Of a stretch of 64,000 bases of DNA, positions 19,068 to 26,453 are shown piece by piece. Below the pieces are notes generated by a model. The model worked only from the letters and a program-made list of their open reading frames with translations, ran no database searches and had not been told where the DNA came from. The first letter of the stretch is position 1; each line of letters begins with the position of its first letter. Source of the stretch: Clostridiales bacterium (lineage in GTDB: Bacteria; Bacillota; Clostridia; Oscillospirales; Oscillospiraceae); NCBI GenBank assembly GCA_029265405.1, contig JAJUJI010000001.1, forward strand, positions 62,001 through 126,000. The letters are read 5' to 3'. A program made the position numbers and the translations under genes.

Positions 19068-19104
19068 AAGCGGTTCGGGTCATTGGCCCGAACCGCTTAT
19101 TATT
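19068..19104 (+). terminator. Expression-platform terminator of riboswitch 2
   Basis: A perfect 12-bp stem, AAGCGGTTCGGG (19068-19079) with CCCGAACCGCTT (19087-19098), a 7-base loop, then ATTATTCC. Its position between aptamer and gene suggests ligand-controlled termination. Confidence 0.75.
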
Positions 19105-19241
19105 CCGGAAAAAAGCACGATATTATATAGAGGTATAGGTTTTCAAAATAGCGCTCTGCAGCTGATTAAAAAAATAAATTTATAAAAGCGAAGCGCTGCT
19201 AAGGAAAGCGGTAATTTTGCGGGTGTGGGAGGAAGCGAGCT

Positions 19242-19679
19242 GTGAACCGGAAAGTCTTTTTTATCGATGAAAAAGGCGTTGCGGCGGCAATGGCGGCTAT
19301 TTTTACGGCGACGGTGATAGGATTCGCCTTGCTTGCGGTTGACTCTGTTGTGCTCTATAAGCATAAAAAAGCCCTTCAGGCCGCATTGGACATGGCGGCC
19401 TCGGCAGCCAGCGCGCATCTCCCCGATTATAGGACGGACGCCGCCGAAGAGGAGGCCGAAAAATCCCTGAAGGCCAACGGCTATGACCCTAAGGCTATTC
19501 AACTGGAGTACGAGTACGAAAAAGTCGAGGGCGGCCTATATTATGCCGTGAAAATAACGGCAGTCGAACGCGTGCGCTGCAAAATAGCGGCCGCGCTGGG
19601 AATAGACTATTTGGAAGCTTCCTGCAGCTCCAGAAGCGCCGCCATTGCCGAAGCGGAAGGCTGGAGCCTTAAAACATAA
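19242..19679 (+). CDS. TadE/TadG-like pseudopilin or membrane-anchored Flp-pilus protein
   Basis: A 145-residue protein with a short positive N-terminus, then DEKGVAAAMAAIFTATVIGFALLAVDSVVLY, the glycine/alanine-rich membrane helix followed by a long helix (KHKKALQAALDMAASAASAH) seen in TadE/TadG-like proteins of Flp/Tad pili. The rest is a mixed domain with a cysteine (Cys122) near its end. GTG 19242 has GGGAGGA upstream. No other tad genes lie in the window, so any secretion machinery must be elsewhere. Placement behind a c-di-GMP riboswitch fits control of adhesion or motility. Confidence 0.68.
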   Translation: MNRKVFFIDEKGVAAAMAAIFTATVIGFALLAVDSVVLYKHKKALQAALDMAASAASAHLPDYRTDAAEEEAEKSLKANGYDPKAIQLEYEYEKVEGGLYYAVKITAVERVRCKIAAALGIDYLEASCSSRSAAIAEAEGWSLKT

Positions 19680-19849
19680 GCTTTATCCCGCCGTATCGTT
19701 GGCGTTCTTTTTCATCTTTTTTCTTTTCTCGCCGCGTTTTTCAGGGACAGGCCCAAGGCGCCCGCCAGCCTGTCCCGGGATGACGCGGTAAAAGGCCGCA
19801 GCCTTGTTATGATTCGATGAAGTTTGCCGTATGGCAGAAGGGCGCGGCG
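19680..19849. other. Convergent spacer between the TadE/G-like gene and spoIIR
   Basis: The 170-base spacer between two converging genes is pyrimidine-rich at 19705-19745 and has an inverted repeat GGGACAGGC...GCCTGTCCC at about 19743-19778, which could help terminate either transcript. Nothing else is recognisable. Confidence 0.4.
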
Positions 19850-20467
19850 TCAAATTAAACCCAGCTTTTCTCTCAGCCAGCTCCATATCTCCAGAATTTT
19901 AAATTTTATTGCGCAGCCGTCGCCGGAAATCAGCTCCACTTCCTCATCGCTGAGCACGGCGAGGACGTCCTGATCCTTCTCAAGGGCTGCGGATAGGCAG
20001 AGGGGCGGAAAAACGACGCACCACCAGTTATGCCCGCCGCCGCTGCCTATGACCACGCGCAGAGCGGTATATTTGCCCGAAGGAAGAGCGAAGCTGCCGT
20101 AATGCCTCTCGTCGAATATTTCCGTCGTTATTGACGCAGATACGGGAAGAAAGCAGCCGTTGCTTTCCAGGATCGTTTTTGCGGCTTTTTTTATGCTTTC
20201 AATGTTTTTTTCAATAATGTCTGCCGCAGCGGAGGCGTCCGGACAGCCGTCCAGCATAGGCTTCAATTCTGCCAGGACGCCGTCGCGCGCCAGAAGCTTG
20301 AGCCGCTGCGCTTCGGCTTCGTCGGAATCGGCGGCTATATGGAGCCGGATGACCTTATCGGATAATTCCTCGCCCTTTCTCTCCACGCCGGCGCACCAGA
20401 CAATAAAAGCCGTGGTCAAGAGGGAGAAAAGTATGAGAGCCTTCCTGATAATTAATCCTTTTTTCAT
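19850..20467 (-). CDS. spoIIR: Stage II sporulation protein R
   Basis: SpoIIR is the forespore signal that triggers SpoIIGA to process pro-sigma-E. The protein starts MKKGLIIRKALILFSLLTTAFIVW, a membrane/signal segment, followed by the family blocks VIRLHIAADSDEAEAQRLKL and GGGHNWWCVVFPPLC. The 205 residues are normal. ATG at 20465-20467 has GAGG 6 bases upstream, and that site is inside the 3' arm of a perfect 26-bp hairpin ending at the start codon. The gene shows that the organism can sporulate or descends from one that could. ispE lies upstream on the same strand. Confidence 0.93.
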   Translation of the reverse strand: MKKGLIIRKALILFSLLTTAFIVWCAGVERKGEELSDKVIRLHIAADSDEAEAQRLKLLARDGVLAELKPMLDGCPDASAAADIIEKNIESIKKAAKTILESNGCFLPVSASITTEIFDERHYGSFALPSGKYTALRVVIGSGGGHNWWCVVFPPLCLSAALEKDQDVLAVLSDEEVELISGDGCAIKFKILEIWSWLREKLGLI

Positions 20468-20523
20468 AAAAACCTCAAAAAGCGTCAAAGATAATTTTAT
20501 CTTTGACGCTTTTTGAGGTTTTT
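20468..20523. terminator. Perfect 26-bp inverted repeat between ispE and the spoIIR start codon
   Basis: Arms 20468-20493 and 20498-20523 are exactly complementary around a 4-base loop. On the minus strand the hairpin ends in GAGGTTTTT and the spoIIR ATG follows directly. It therefore can terminate transcripts from ispE and, in any read-through RNA, hides the spoIIR ribosome binding site. Confidence 0.85.
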
Positions 20524-20533
20524 AAACCATGCG

Positions 20534-21409
20534 TTATTCTATGGCTCTCGTTGTCCGCGCCAGATGGCACTCGACGCCTTCGGCCTTTAAGCGGCGGCAG
20601 CCCTCCTCGGCCGCATTTTTATTCGGAAAAATGCCGAAGACTCCCGAGCCGGAGCCGGTCATGACGGCGCCCAGAGCTCCGGAATCTATCAGCAGGTCCT
20701 TAATCACCCATATCGCCTCGGCCTGCTTTTTTGGCAGCGCTTCCTCAAACACGTTGAATAGGCGCCTTGCCACACCCTGAAGATCGCCTTCCGCGACGGC
20801 CTTGACCATACCGGGCACGTCCGGCCGTATGCGCATTTTCATTTTATCTATGGCGGCGAAAAGCTCCGGAGTGGAGCAGGAAAAATCGGGCCTGCATACC
20901 ACCGTATAGCAGTCCAGATGCGGCAGAGGCGTAAGCTTTTCGCCCTTTCCTTCGGCCAGTGCTGTTCCCCCGGCTACGCAAAAGGGCACGTCCGACCCCA
21001 GCCTTTCTCCCAGCCGTTCAAGCTCGGCCCTGCCAAGGCCCGCCGCGAACTCCCTGTTCAAGGCCCGCAGGACGGCGGCCGCGTCGCTGCTGCCGCCTCC
21101 AAACCCTCCGCAGACTGGAATGCGCTTTTTAATTTTTATCAATCCGCTCCGCGGCCCGGCGCCTGTATGGGAATGGAACAAAAGAGCCGCGCGGGCAGCA
21201 AGATTGGTTTCCCCGGAGGGGATGTATCTTATATTGCTTTCTACGCGCCAGCCCCTTTTATCGGCGGCCAGGTCGGGGCTTATCTCAAGCTGGTCTGAAA
21301 AATCGATGCTCTGCATCACGCCTCGAACCCCGTGATAGCCGTCGGGCAGCTTTTCGGTTACGTCGAGGCAAAGATTGATTTTGGCGCGTGCCGTTTCAAA
21401 TATGCTCAT
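20534..21409 (-). CDS. ispE: 4-diphosphocytidyl-2-C-methyl-D-erythritol kinase
   Basis: IspE phosphorylates CDP-ME in the MEP pathway to isoprenoid precursors. The GHMP-kinase family marks are present: ARAKINLCLDVTEKLPDGYH at the N-terminus, the ATP loop GGFGGGSSDAAAVL near residue 100 and GAVMTGSGSGVFGIF near 255. With ATG 21409 the protein has 291 residues, the usual size. This ATG lies within the last codons of apgM in another frame, so the two genes overlap by 14 bases and are co-translated. A strong hairpin follows the stop. Confidence 0.95.
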   Translation of the reverse strand: MSIFETARAKINLCLDVTEKLPDGYHGVRGVMQSIDFSDQLEISPDLAADKRGWRVESNIRYIPSGETNLAARAALLFHSHTGAGPRSGLIKIKKRIPVCGGFGGGSSDAAAVLRALNREFAAGLGRAELERLGERLGSDVPFCVAGGTALAEGKGEKLTPLPHLDCYTVVCRPDFSCSTPELFAAIDKMKMRIRPDVPGMVKAVAEGDLQGVARRLFNVFEEALPKKQAEAIWVIKDLLIDSGALGAVMTGSGSGVFGIFPNKNAAEEGCRRLKAEGVECHLARTTRAIE

Positions 21410-22646
21410 GGCCGCCGTCAAAGAGCAATGGCATGAGGGCGGTTCCGTCTTCAAGAACGGGCCCCCTCAGCCCGTTTTTTTCGTTATACTCAAAGCCGGA
21501 GCCCTTGTCGATCCGGCTGTCGTATAGTATGAAGGGTACGTAGCCGCCTGCGTGCCCTCGGGTGGAGGTAAGAGTCTTATGGTCGCTCAATATCAGCATC
21601 CTGAAATCGACGCCTTTTTGCCTGAGGCTGTCCAGCATCGGAGCTACGACGCGGCGGTCTATATATTCGATGGCAAGCAGCTTGCCCTCGGTATCGCCGT
21701 TGTGCGTGCATTCGTCCGGCGCCTCTATATGGACCGCCGCAAAGTCCAAGCCGTCCTCTGTCACAGCCTTTACGGCGGCCGCGGCCTTGCCCTCGTAATT
21801 GGTGTCAAGCTCGCCGGTGGCTCCCTCGACATCTATCAGTTTGAGCCCTATAAGCGCCCCTATGCCGTGGCAAAGCGGAACCGCGCTGACTACCGCGCCG
21901 GTTTTGCCGTACATATCGAAAAAAGAGGGCAGAGCGACGGCCGTGCCCTGCGCCCAAAACCAGACGCAATTGGCGGGCAGCCTTCCTTCCCGCTCCCTTT
22001 TTATATTGGTAGGGTGGGCGCTTAGGATTTCAAAGGATTTTTTCATCAATTCAGACAGCGCCGCGGCGTTTTTATTCCCGCGGGGAAGAAGAGGCCCCGC
22101 TTTTTCACCGAGGTTGTCGTGAGGCGGCGTCAATATCAGGCCCTCTCCGTCGCCGCCGCGCTGAACGGCTATATGCCGGAAGGACAGGCTCGTGTGAACG
22201 CGAACTCCGGCCTTTTCCGCCAGCGGCTTGAATTCGGGATGCCCGAAAAGGTATTCGGCAAGCTCCCTGGACAGCTCGCCTTCTATGCCCCCGCTGCTGT
22301 GGGATATTATGCGCCTTTCCTCAAACGGCATATCGCCGAGCTCCAGGGAGGCCATGTTGCAGCGAAAGGCCAAATCGCCCGGCTCCAGAGCCACGCCCTG
22401 GGCCGCAGCCTCGAGCGGAGCTCTTCCGGTATAATATTTGCGGGGATCGCAGCCGAAAATAGAAAGTATGGCCGTGTCGCTGCCCGCCGGCAGACCCTCC
22501 GGACAGTTCCTTACGCTGCCGAGGACGCCCCGCATCGACAGGCTGTCCATTGCCGGAATATGAGCTTTTTCAAGAGGCGTCAGGCCGCCGAGCATTTCCG
22601 AGGGCTCGTCCGCCATTCCGTCCCCGATTATCAAAATATATTTCAT
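21396..22646 (-). CDS. apgM: 2,3-bisphosphoglycerate-independent phosphoglycerate mutase, archaeal type
   Basis: A 416-residue alkaline-phosphatase-superfamily enzyme that interconverts 3- and 2-phosphoglycerate. It opens with MKYILIIGDGMADEP, has the nucleophile region GLPAGSDTAILSIFG with the serine near residue 56, the metal-binding blocks VHIEAPDECTHNGD and ILSDHKT, and RGHAGGYVPFILYD near the end. The length matches ApgM, not the longer GpmI. AAGGGAG lies upstream of the ATG, and a TTGATA-18-TATACT promoter precedes it. ispE overlaps its end, so the two enzymes form one transcript. Confidence 0.94.
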   Translation of the reverse strand: MKYILIIGDGMADEPSEMLGGLTPLEKAHIPAMDSLSMRGVLGSVRNCPEGLPAGSDTAILSIFGCDPRKYYTGRAPLEAAAQGVALEPGDLAFRCNMASLELGDMPFEERRIISHSSGGIEGELSRELAEYLFGHPEFKPLAEKAGVRVHTSLSFRHIAVQRGGDGEGLILTPPHDNLGEKAGPLLPRGNKNAAALSELMKKSFEILSAHPTNIKREREGRLPANCVWFWAQGTAVALPSFFDMYGKTGAVVSAVPLCHGIGALIGLKLIDVEGATGELDTNYEGKAAAAVKAVTEDGLDFAAVHIEAPDECTHNGDTEGKLLAIEYIDRRVVAPMLDSLRQKGVDFRMLILSDHKTLTSTRGHAGGYVPFILYDSRIDKGSGFEYNEKNGLRGPVLEDGTALMPLLFDGGHEHI

Positions 22647-22667
22647 TAAAAACAGCTCCCTTGACGC

Positions 22668-22697
22668 AGTATAGCATCATAGCTTATCTCTTATCAA
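22668..22697 (-). promoter_or_regulatory. Promoter for apgM-ispE
   Basis: Read on the minus strand: TTGATA (22697-22692), 18 bases, TATACT (22673-22668), about 20 bases before the apgM ATG. The leader would be short. Confidence 0.55.
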
Positions 22698-22805
22698 GTA
22701 TGCAGTTTTTATAAAACGCGGCTTGCCGCGCTCCCCGCAGCCTGCATATATAACGAAAAAGCGGGAATATTACAGGAGACGTAATTTTATTGGAGGAAAC
22801 TTCAA

Positions 22806-23015
22806 ATGATAATGGATAGAATTGCTCTTGTTCTTGCAATAATAGGCGCATTAAACTGGGGCAGCGTCGGCATTTTCAAATTTGATTTGGTGGCGTACCT
22901 ATTCGGCGGCGCGACATCAACGGTCAGCAGGATTATTTTTACCCTTGTGGGGCTGGCCGGAATCTGGTGCATATCCCTGCTTTTCAGAGAACGGGAAACC
23001 GCGGAAAATATGTGA
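22806..23015 (+). CDS. DUF378-family small membrane protein (YuzA-like)
   Basis: A 69-residue protein with two predicted membrane helices and the DUF378 pattern: RIALVLAIIGALNWGSVGIFKFDLVAYLFGG, then a second helix IIFTLVGLAGIWCISLLF. Function is unknown in the family. GGAGGAAAC lies before the ATG. An upstream TTGCCG-18-TATATA could be its promoter, and a hairpin at 23053-23100 ends the unit. The gene stands alone between two oppositely read genes. The second ATG at 22812 is an equally possible start. Confidence 0.88.
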   Translation: MIMDRIALVLAIIGALNWGSVGIFKFDLVAYLFGGATSTVSRIIFTLVGLAGIWCISLLFRERETAENM

Positions 23016-23052
23016 TTTAGCATACAGCTGCGCGCGTCACGCCTGCGCCTGC

Positions 23053-23100
23053 AATTAGGCTCGTCTCCATGCGGATGGCCGCAAGAGGCGAGCCTTAATT
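23053..23100. terminator. Convergent terminator between DUF378 gene and tatD
   Basis: AATTAGGCTCG (23053-23063) pairs with CGAGCCTTAATT (23089-23100), with a partly paired interior. It lies between converging genes and could serve both. Confidence 0.65.
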
Positions 23101-23143
23101 CATATTCCGCTGCAGGCCAGACCGAAAATCAAGCAGGGCCGCT

Positions 23144-23905
23144 TCAAAGACCGAAAAAATTCCTGCCGTTCTCAAGCGTAAGCCTGGCGGCCTCTTCGTG
23201 GCTTATTCCCCTGTATTGAGCCACGGCCCGGCATATATAATAAAGATTGGAGGAATCGTTGCGCCTGCCTCTTAGCGGCTCCGGAGCCATATACGGACTG
23301 TCGGTTTCTATCATTATCCTGTCCGCAGGAAGAGAGGCGACTATTTCCGGCGCTTTCTTCGCGTTTTTAAAGGTTATCGAGCCGGTAAAGGAAATATGCC
23401 AGCCGAGCTTTACAAGCTCCCTTGCCGTTTCCAGGCTCCCAGAGTAGCAGTGGAATACGCCCCTTACATCACGAAACTCCCCGATCATGCCGAGGCAGTC
23501 CTCATGGGCCTCCCTGTCGTGGACAATAGCCGGCAGGCCCAGGCTCCGCGCAAGCTCCAGCTGCGCGCGGAAGGCTTTTTTCTGAGCCTCCCTGGGTGAA
23601 AAGTCATAGTGGTAATCCAGGCCGATCTCGCCGATTGCGACCACCGGATAAGCGCGGCAAAGCCGCTCCAGCTCCGCCAAGGCCTCGTCCGTTGCCGCGG
23701 TGGCTTCGTGCGGATGGATTCCCGCAGCCGCGTAAACAAAGCCCGCATATTTCCGGGCTAAGTCCGCCGCGGCCTTTGAGGATGCCAGGTCGCTGCCGGG
23801 GTTTACTATCAGGTCTACGCCCTTTGCCTTAAGGCTGTCCAGCACGTCGTACCGATCGTCGGAAAAGCGCGCGTCGTCGTAGTGGGCATGGGTGTCGAAA
23901 TACAT
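23144..23905 (-). CDS. tatD: TatD-family metal-dependent deoxyribonuclease
   Basis: A 253-residue TIM-barrel hydrolase. MYFDTHAHYDDARF gives the first metal ligands, AAGIHPHEA and AIGEIGLDYHYD are the central TatD signatures, and VFHCYSG and METDSPYMAPEPLRGRRN close the active site. Members are 3'-5' DNA exonucleases or quality-control hydrolases. ATG 23905 has AGAGGAG upstream; a 24-codon extension in the open frame lacks support. In Firmicutes tatD often follows metS, but here it is a single gene converging on the DUF378 gene. Confidence 0.93.
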   Translation of the reverse strand: MYFDTHAHYDDARFSDDRYDVLDSLKAKGVDLIVNPGSDLASSKAAADLARKYAGFVYAAAGIHPHEATAATDEALAELERLCRAYPVVAIGEIGLDYHYDFSPREAQKKAFRAQLELARSLGLPAIVHDREAHEDCLGMIGEFRDVRGVFHCYSGSLETARELVKLGWHISFTGSITFKNAKKAPEIVASLPADRIMIETDSPYMAPEPLRGRRNDSSNLYYICRAVAQYRGISHEEAARLTLENGRNFFGL

Positions 23906-24050
23906 TTTGCCGCTCCTCTGGCCAAAAATAGGACTTGAAATTGCCGCGGGCCTATGATAACATGTTTTTTGCTTCAATAAAAGATACTCTTGATACTCTT
24001 GGCTATTTGCGCCGCGCGTCTTTGATTATGCTTGCGAAGGGATGCTTTAC

Positions 24051-24281
24051 ATGAAAACAGCTCTTACCATACTGCAGCTTATTTCCGCCGTTGCCATAAC
24101 GGCAATAGTACTTTTCCAGTCCGGCAAAAGCGCGGGCCTGTCCGGCGCCATAGCGGGCGTTGCCGATACCTTCCTGGCAAAGAACAAGGCGAAGACGGTT
24201 GACGCCAAGCTTGCCAGATATACTAAGTATGTGGCTCTGGTCTTCGTCCTTCTGACGCTTGTTTTGAATATTATCGGCTGA
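24051..24281 (+). CDS. secG: Preprotein translocase subunit SecG
   Basis: A 76-residue protein with two membrane helices, the SecG pattern: MKTALTILQLISAVAITAIVLFQSGKSAGLSGAI, a short loop, then VALVFVLLTLVLNIIG. SecG joins SecYE and eases protein export. GAAGGG lies 9-10 bases before ATG 24051; an ATG at 24042 overlaps that site. In related genomes secG precedes rnr and smpB; here DUF5658 follows instead, after a strong terminator. Confidence 0.9.
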   Translation: MKTALTILQLISAVAITAIVLFQSGKSAGLSGAIAGVADTFLAKNKAKTVDAKLARYTKYVALVFVLLTLVLNIIG

Positions 24282-24307
24282 CAAGCGCTTTCCCCCCAAA
24301 AAAACGG

Positions 24308-24340
24308 AGCCGTTCCGCCGGGCAGGCGGAGCGGCTTATT
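24308..24340 (+). terminator. Terminator after secG
   Basis: AGCCGTTCCGCC (24308-24319) pairs with GGCGGAGCGGCT (24325-24336), one G-U pair, 5-base loop, followed by TATTTG. Confidence 0.75.
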
Positions 24341-24404
24341 TGCGTTTGAAAAGCGCCGCCCCGGGTTATACTCCAGGCATGGCTTATCAAGGAGGCGTAG
24401 GAGT

Positions 24405-24749
24405 ATGAATCGCAGCTGCAAGGAGGCGAGCGCAGGCGCTTTAAGGCGAAAAATAATCGCGCTGTGGCTGTTGAACGCCGCTGATGCGGCTTTTACGTTT
24501 TTCCTTTTTCGGACCGGAGGCTACGTCGAAGCGAACATCCTGATGAGGCGCTTCCTCCGCTGCCCGCCTTTATTTTTCGGGCTCAAAATTTTAATGCCCG
24601 CCATATTGATATCGATGATATTTTTGAGAATCGGCAAGGCCGCCGAGTCTCAAAAAAGAACCGCAGCCCTGCTTTTGAATTCTTCGATAGCATTTTACGC
24701 GGCCGTCGATACGCTTAATGCCGCCCTGGCGTGCGCCCAATGGCTTTAG
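24405..24749 (+). CDS. DUF5658-family membrane protein
   Basis: A 114-residue protein with about three predicted membrane helices. The region LLNAADAAFTFFLFRTGGYVEANILMRRFL resembles the DUF5658 core ('LN..D...T......GG.EANP.M'). The family has no known function. AAGGAGGCG lies 9 bases before the ATG. A symmetrical GC-rich hairpin (24758-24783) follows at once. The neighbours are unrelated, so context gives no clue. Confidence 0.7.
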   Translation: MNRSCKEASAGALRRKIIALWLLNAADAAFTFFLFRTGGYVEANILMRRFLRCPPLFFGLKILMPAILISMIFLRIGKAAESQKRTAALLLNSSIAFYAAVDTLNAALACAQWL

Positions 24750-24757
24750 AGAACGCG

Positions 24758-24783
24758 TAAGCCGCGGCCTTGCCCGCGGCTTA
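24758..24783. terminator. GC-rich hairpin after the DUF5658 gene
   Basis: TAAGCCGCGG (24758-24767) and CCGCGGCTTA (24774-24783) form a perfect 10-bp stem with a 6-base loop. There is no long T-run, so it may be a weak or bidirectional terminator. Confidence 0.55.
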
Positions 24784-24818
24784 GCTGTCCCGGCGAGCTG
24801 ACTGCGCGCGGGAACGGC

Positions 24819-24917
24819 TTATCTCAATATGAGGCCGACGAGCGCGTCCGCCGCAAGCGCCATGGCGAGAACCGCTCCGAACGCCGCCGTTTCGGCTATA
24901 GACTTAAGCTTTTTCAT
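24819..24917 (-). CDS. 32-residue membrane peptide
   Basis: A very short frame reading MKKLKSIAETAAFGAVLAMA and continuing to LVGLILR, 32 residues. It has a basic start and then one continuous hydrophobic helix. AGGGAGGA stands 8 bases before ATG 24917-24915, an excellent ribosome binding site that makes the frame credible. It resembles no family I know; small sporulation or membrane-stress peptides look similar. It lies between the MATE gene (upstream on the same strand) and DUF5658. Confidence 0.55.
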   Translation of the reverse strand: MKKLKSIAETAAFGAVLAMALAADALVGLILR

Positions 24918-25040
24918 CGTTATCGTCCTCCCTGTTTTCCGTGGTGTGCCTTACAAACGCAGGATACACGAACGGGTGTCCGATAAAACGGACTTTATGA
25001 GGACTTTTCGATTTTGATGGCTGCTCCGCGCCTGTTCTCG

Positions 25041-26390
25041 CTATAAATCGCGCCTGACGACGGCCTTCTGCTTCCACCTTCCGCTCCTGAACCGCAGCAT
25101 GGCGCAGACAAAGCAGACCGCCCAGCCGATGGGTACGGCGTAGTACAGCGAGGCGAAGCGGAAGCCGCAGACGAAGGCGAAGATATAGGTTGCGCTGACG
25201 CGTATGGCAAGGCTGCTGAGCGTGATCGAGGTGGCCGCCATTACATCGCCGGAGCCGGTCAATATGCCGGTCGTGGACATATAGACCGCAAACAGCACAA
25301 AAAACGGCGCTATGAACCTAAGATGCCGCATGCCCAGGGCAAGCGCTTCTCCCTCCACGCCGAAAAGGGCAATAAGCGGCCTCGAAAAAAGCTCCAGCCC
25401 CGCCATAAGGACCAGCGCTATTGGAACGACGAGCATGAGGGACTTTCTCCAGCCGGAATATACCCGCTCTATATTGCCGGCTCCCATGTTTTGCCCGGTA
25501 AAGGTGGATACGCCGTTGTTGAAGCCCTGGCAGGGAATGAACAGATAGTTTTCTATCCTGCCGGCGGCGGTGGCCGCGGCTATAGCAGAGGTCCCGAAGC
25601 TGTTTACGACTCTCTGGACAAGTACGTTGCCGCCCGATACGATGCACATCTGGACCATGGTCGGAACGCCGAGCTTGAGTATTAGAGCGCTTTTTTCTTT
25701 GTCGAAGGCGGCTTCGTCCCTTTGCACCCGGTAAAACTCATACTTTTTCCACATATAGAATATGCTTACCGCCGCGCTTGCCGCCTGGGATATGACCGTC
25801 GCCACAGCCGTTCCGGCGACTCCCCAGCCGAAACAAAGCACAAAGACCAGGTCGAGAGCGATATTAAGAACCGACGAAATCAGCAGGAAGATCAGGGAAG
25901 CCCTTGAATCGCCAATGCTGCGCAGGGCAGCGGCTATTACGTTGTATACGAATTGAAAAATGAGGCCGATGCAATAAATCTGAAAATAGGTCATAGCCAT
26001 GGATAAGATCTCTTCCGGCGCTGACAGCAGCCTGTGGAGCAGGGGCCTTGCCAGCGCGATGCCAAGGATTGTTATGACAACGCTCAGGCCCACGAGCAGG
26101 TACAGCGACGTGGAGAGGGTTTTCCGCATGTCGTGAAACTTTTTGGCGCCGTAATATTGAGCAAGCACTATCCCGGCTCCGTTGCTCAGCCCGGCCGCGA
26201 AGGAAACGGCAAACATGGTCAGAGCCGAGCAGGTTCCGACAGCCGACAGCGCCGCCTCGCCCAAGTATTGGCCGACGACCACGCTGTCGACCGTATTGTA
26301 AAGCTGCTGGAGCGCCAGGCCCAGCATGATGGGCAGGGCGAAAAGCAAGATCAGTCTGGCTTCGCTTCCTTTTGTCATATCCTTTGCCAT
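25041..26390 (-). CDS. MATE-family efflux transporter
   Basis: A 449-residue MATE protein with twelve predicted helices. The first half has ARLILLFALPIMLGLALQQLYN and TVDSVVVGQYLG; the second has GVPTMVQMCIVSGGN and the conserved GFNNGVSTFTGQNMGAG. It probably exports cationic compounds or metabolites by cation exchange. It is only distantly similar to the other two MATE proteins of the window. It is followed by the 32-residue peptide gene and preceded by tldD-tldE on the same strand, 63 bases away, so it could share their transcript. Confidence 0.93.
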   Translation of the reverse strand: MAKDMTKGSEARLILLFALPIMLGLALQQLYNTVDSVVVGQYLGEAALSAVGTCSALTMFAVSFAAGLSNGAGIVLAQYYGAKKFHDMRKTLSTSLYLLVGLSVVITILGIALARPLLHRLLSAPEEILSMAMTYFQIYCIGLIFQFVYNVIAAALRSIGDSRASLIFLLISSVLNIALDLVFVLCFGWGVAGTAVATVISQAASAAVSIFYMWKKYEFYRVQRDEAAFDKEKSALILKLGVPTMVQMCIVSGGNVLVQRVVNSFGTSAIAAATAAGRIENYLFIPCQGFNNGVSTFTGQNMGAGNIERVYSGWRKSLMLVVPIALVLMAGLELFSRPLIALFGVEGEALALGMRHLRFIAPFFVLFAVYMSTTGILTGSGDVMAATSITLSSLAIRVSATYIFAFVCGFRFASLYYAVPIGWAVCFVCAMLRFRSGRWKQKAVVRRDL

Positions 26391-26453
26391 TTTATTTCTC
26401 CAATACCCAGGCCGCCCAAAGCCAGATCGTTGAGCTCAGATCGGCCTTTTTAT

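Larger units (their letters stand above)
18867..19241 (+). other. Intergenic leader holding c-di-GMP riboswitch 2
   Basis: The 375-base gap between the HEPN and TadE/G-like genes holds the second c-di-GMP-I aptamer (18918-19012) and its terminator hairpin (19068-19104). A possible -10 TATAGT near 18890 lacks a good -35, so the RNA may also arise by read-through from the HEPN operon. Beyond 19105 I see only the GTG start region with GGGAGGA. Confidence 0.6.

Noticed and set aside
20468-20523. The perfect inverted repeat as a transposon end or attachment site
   Set aside because: There is no transposase, target duplication or second copy in the window; a transcription hairpin explains it.
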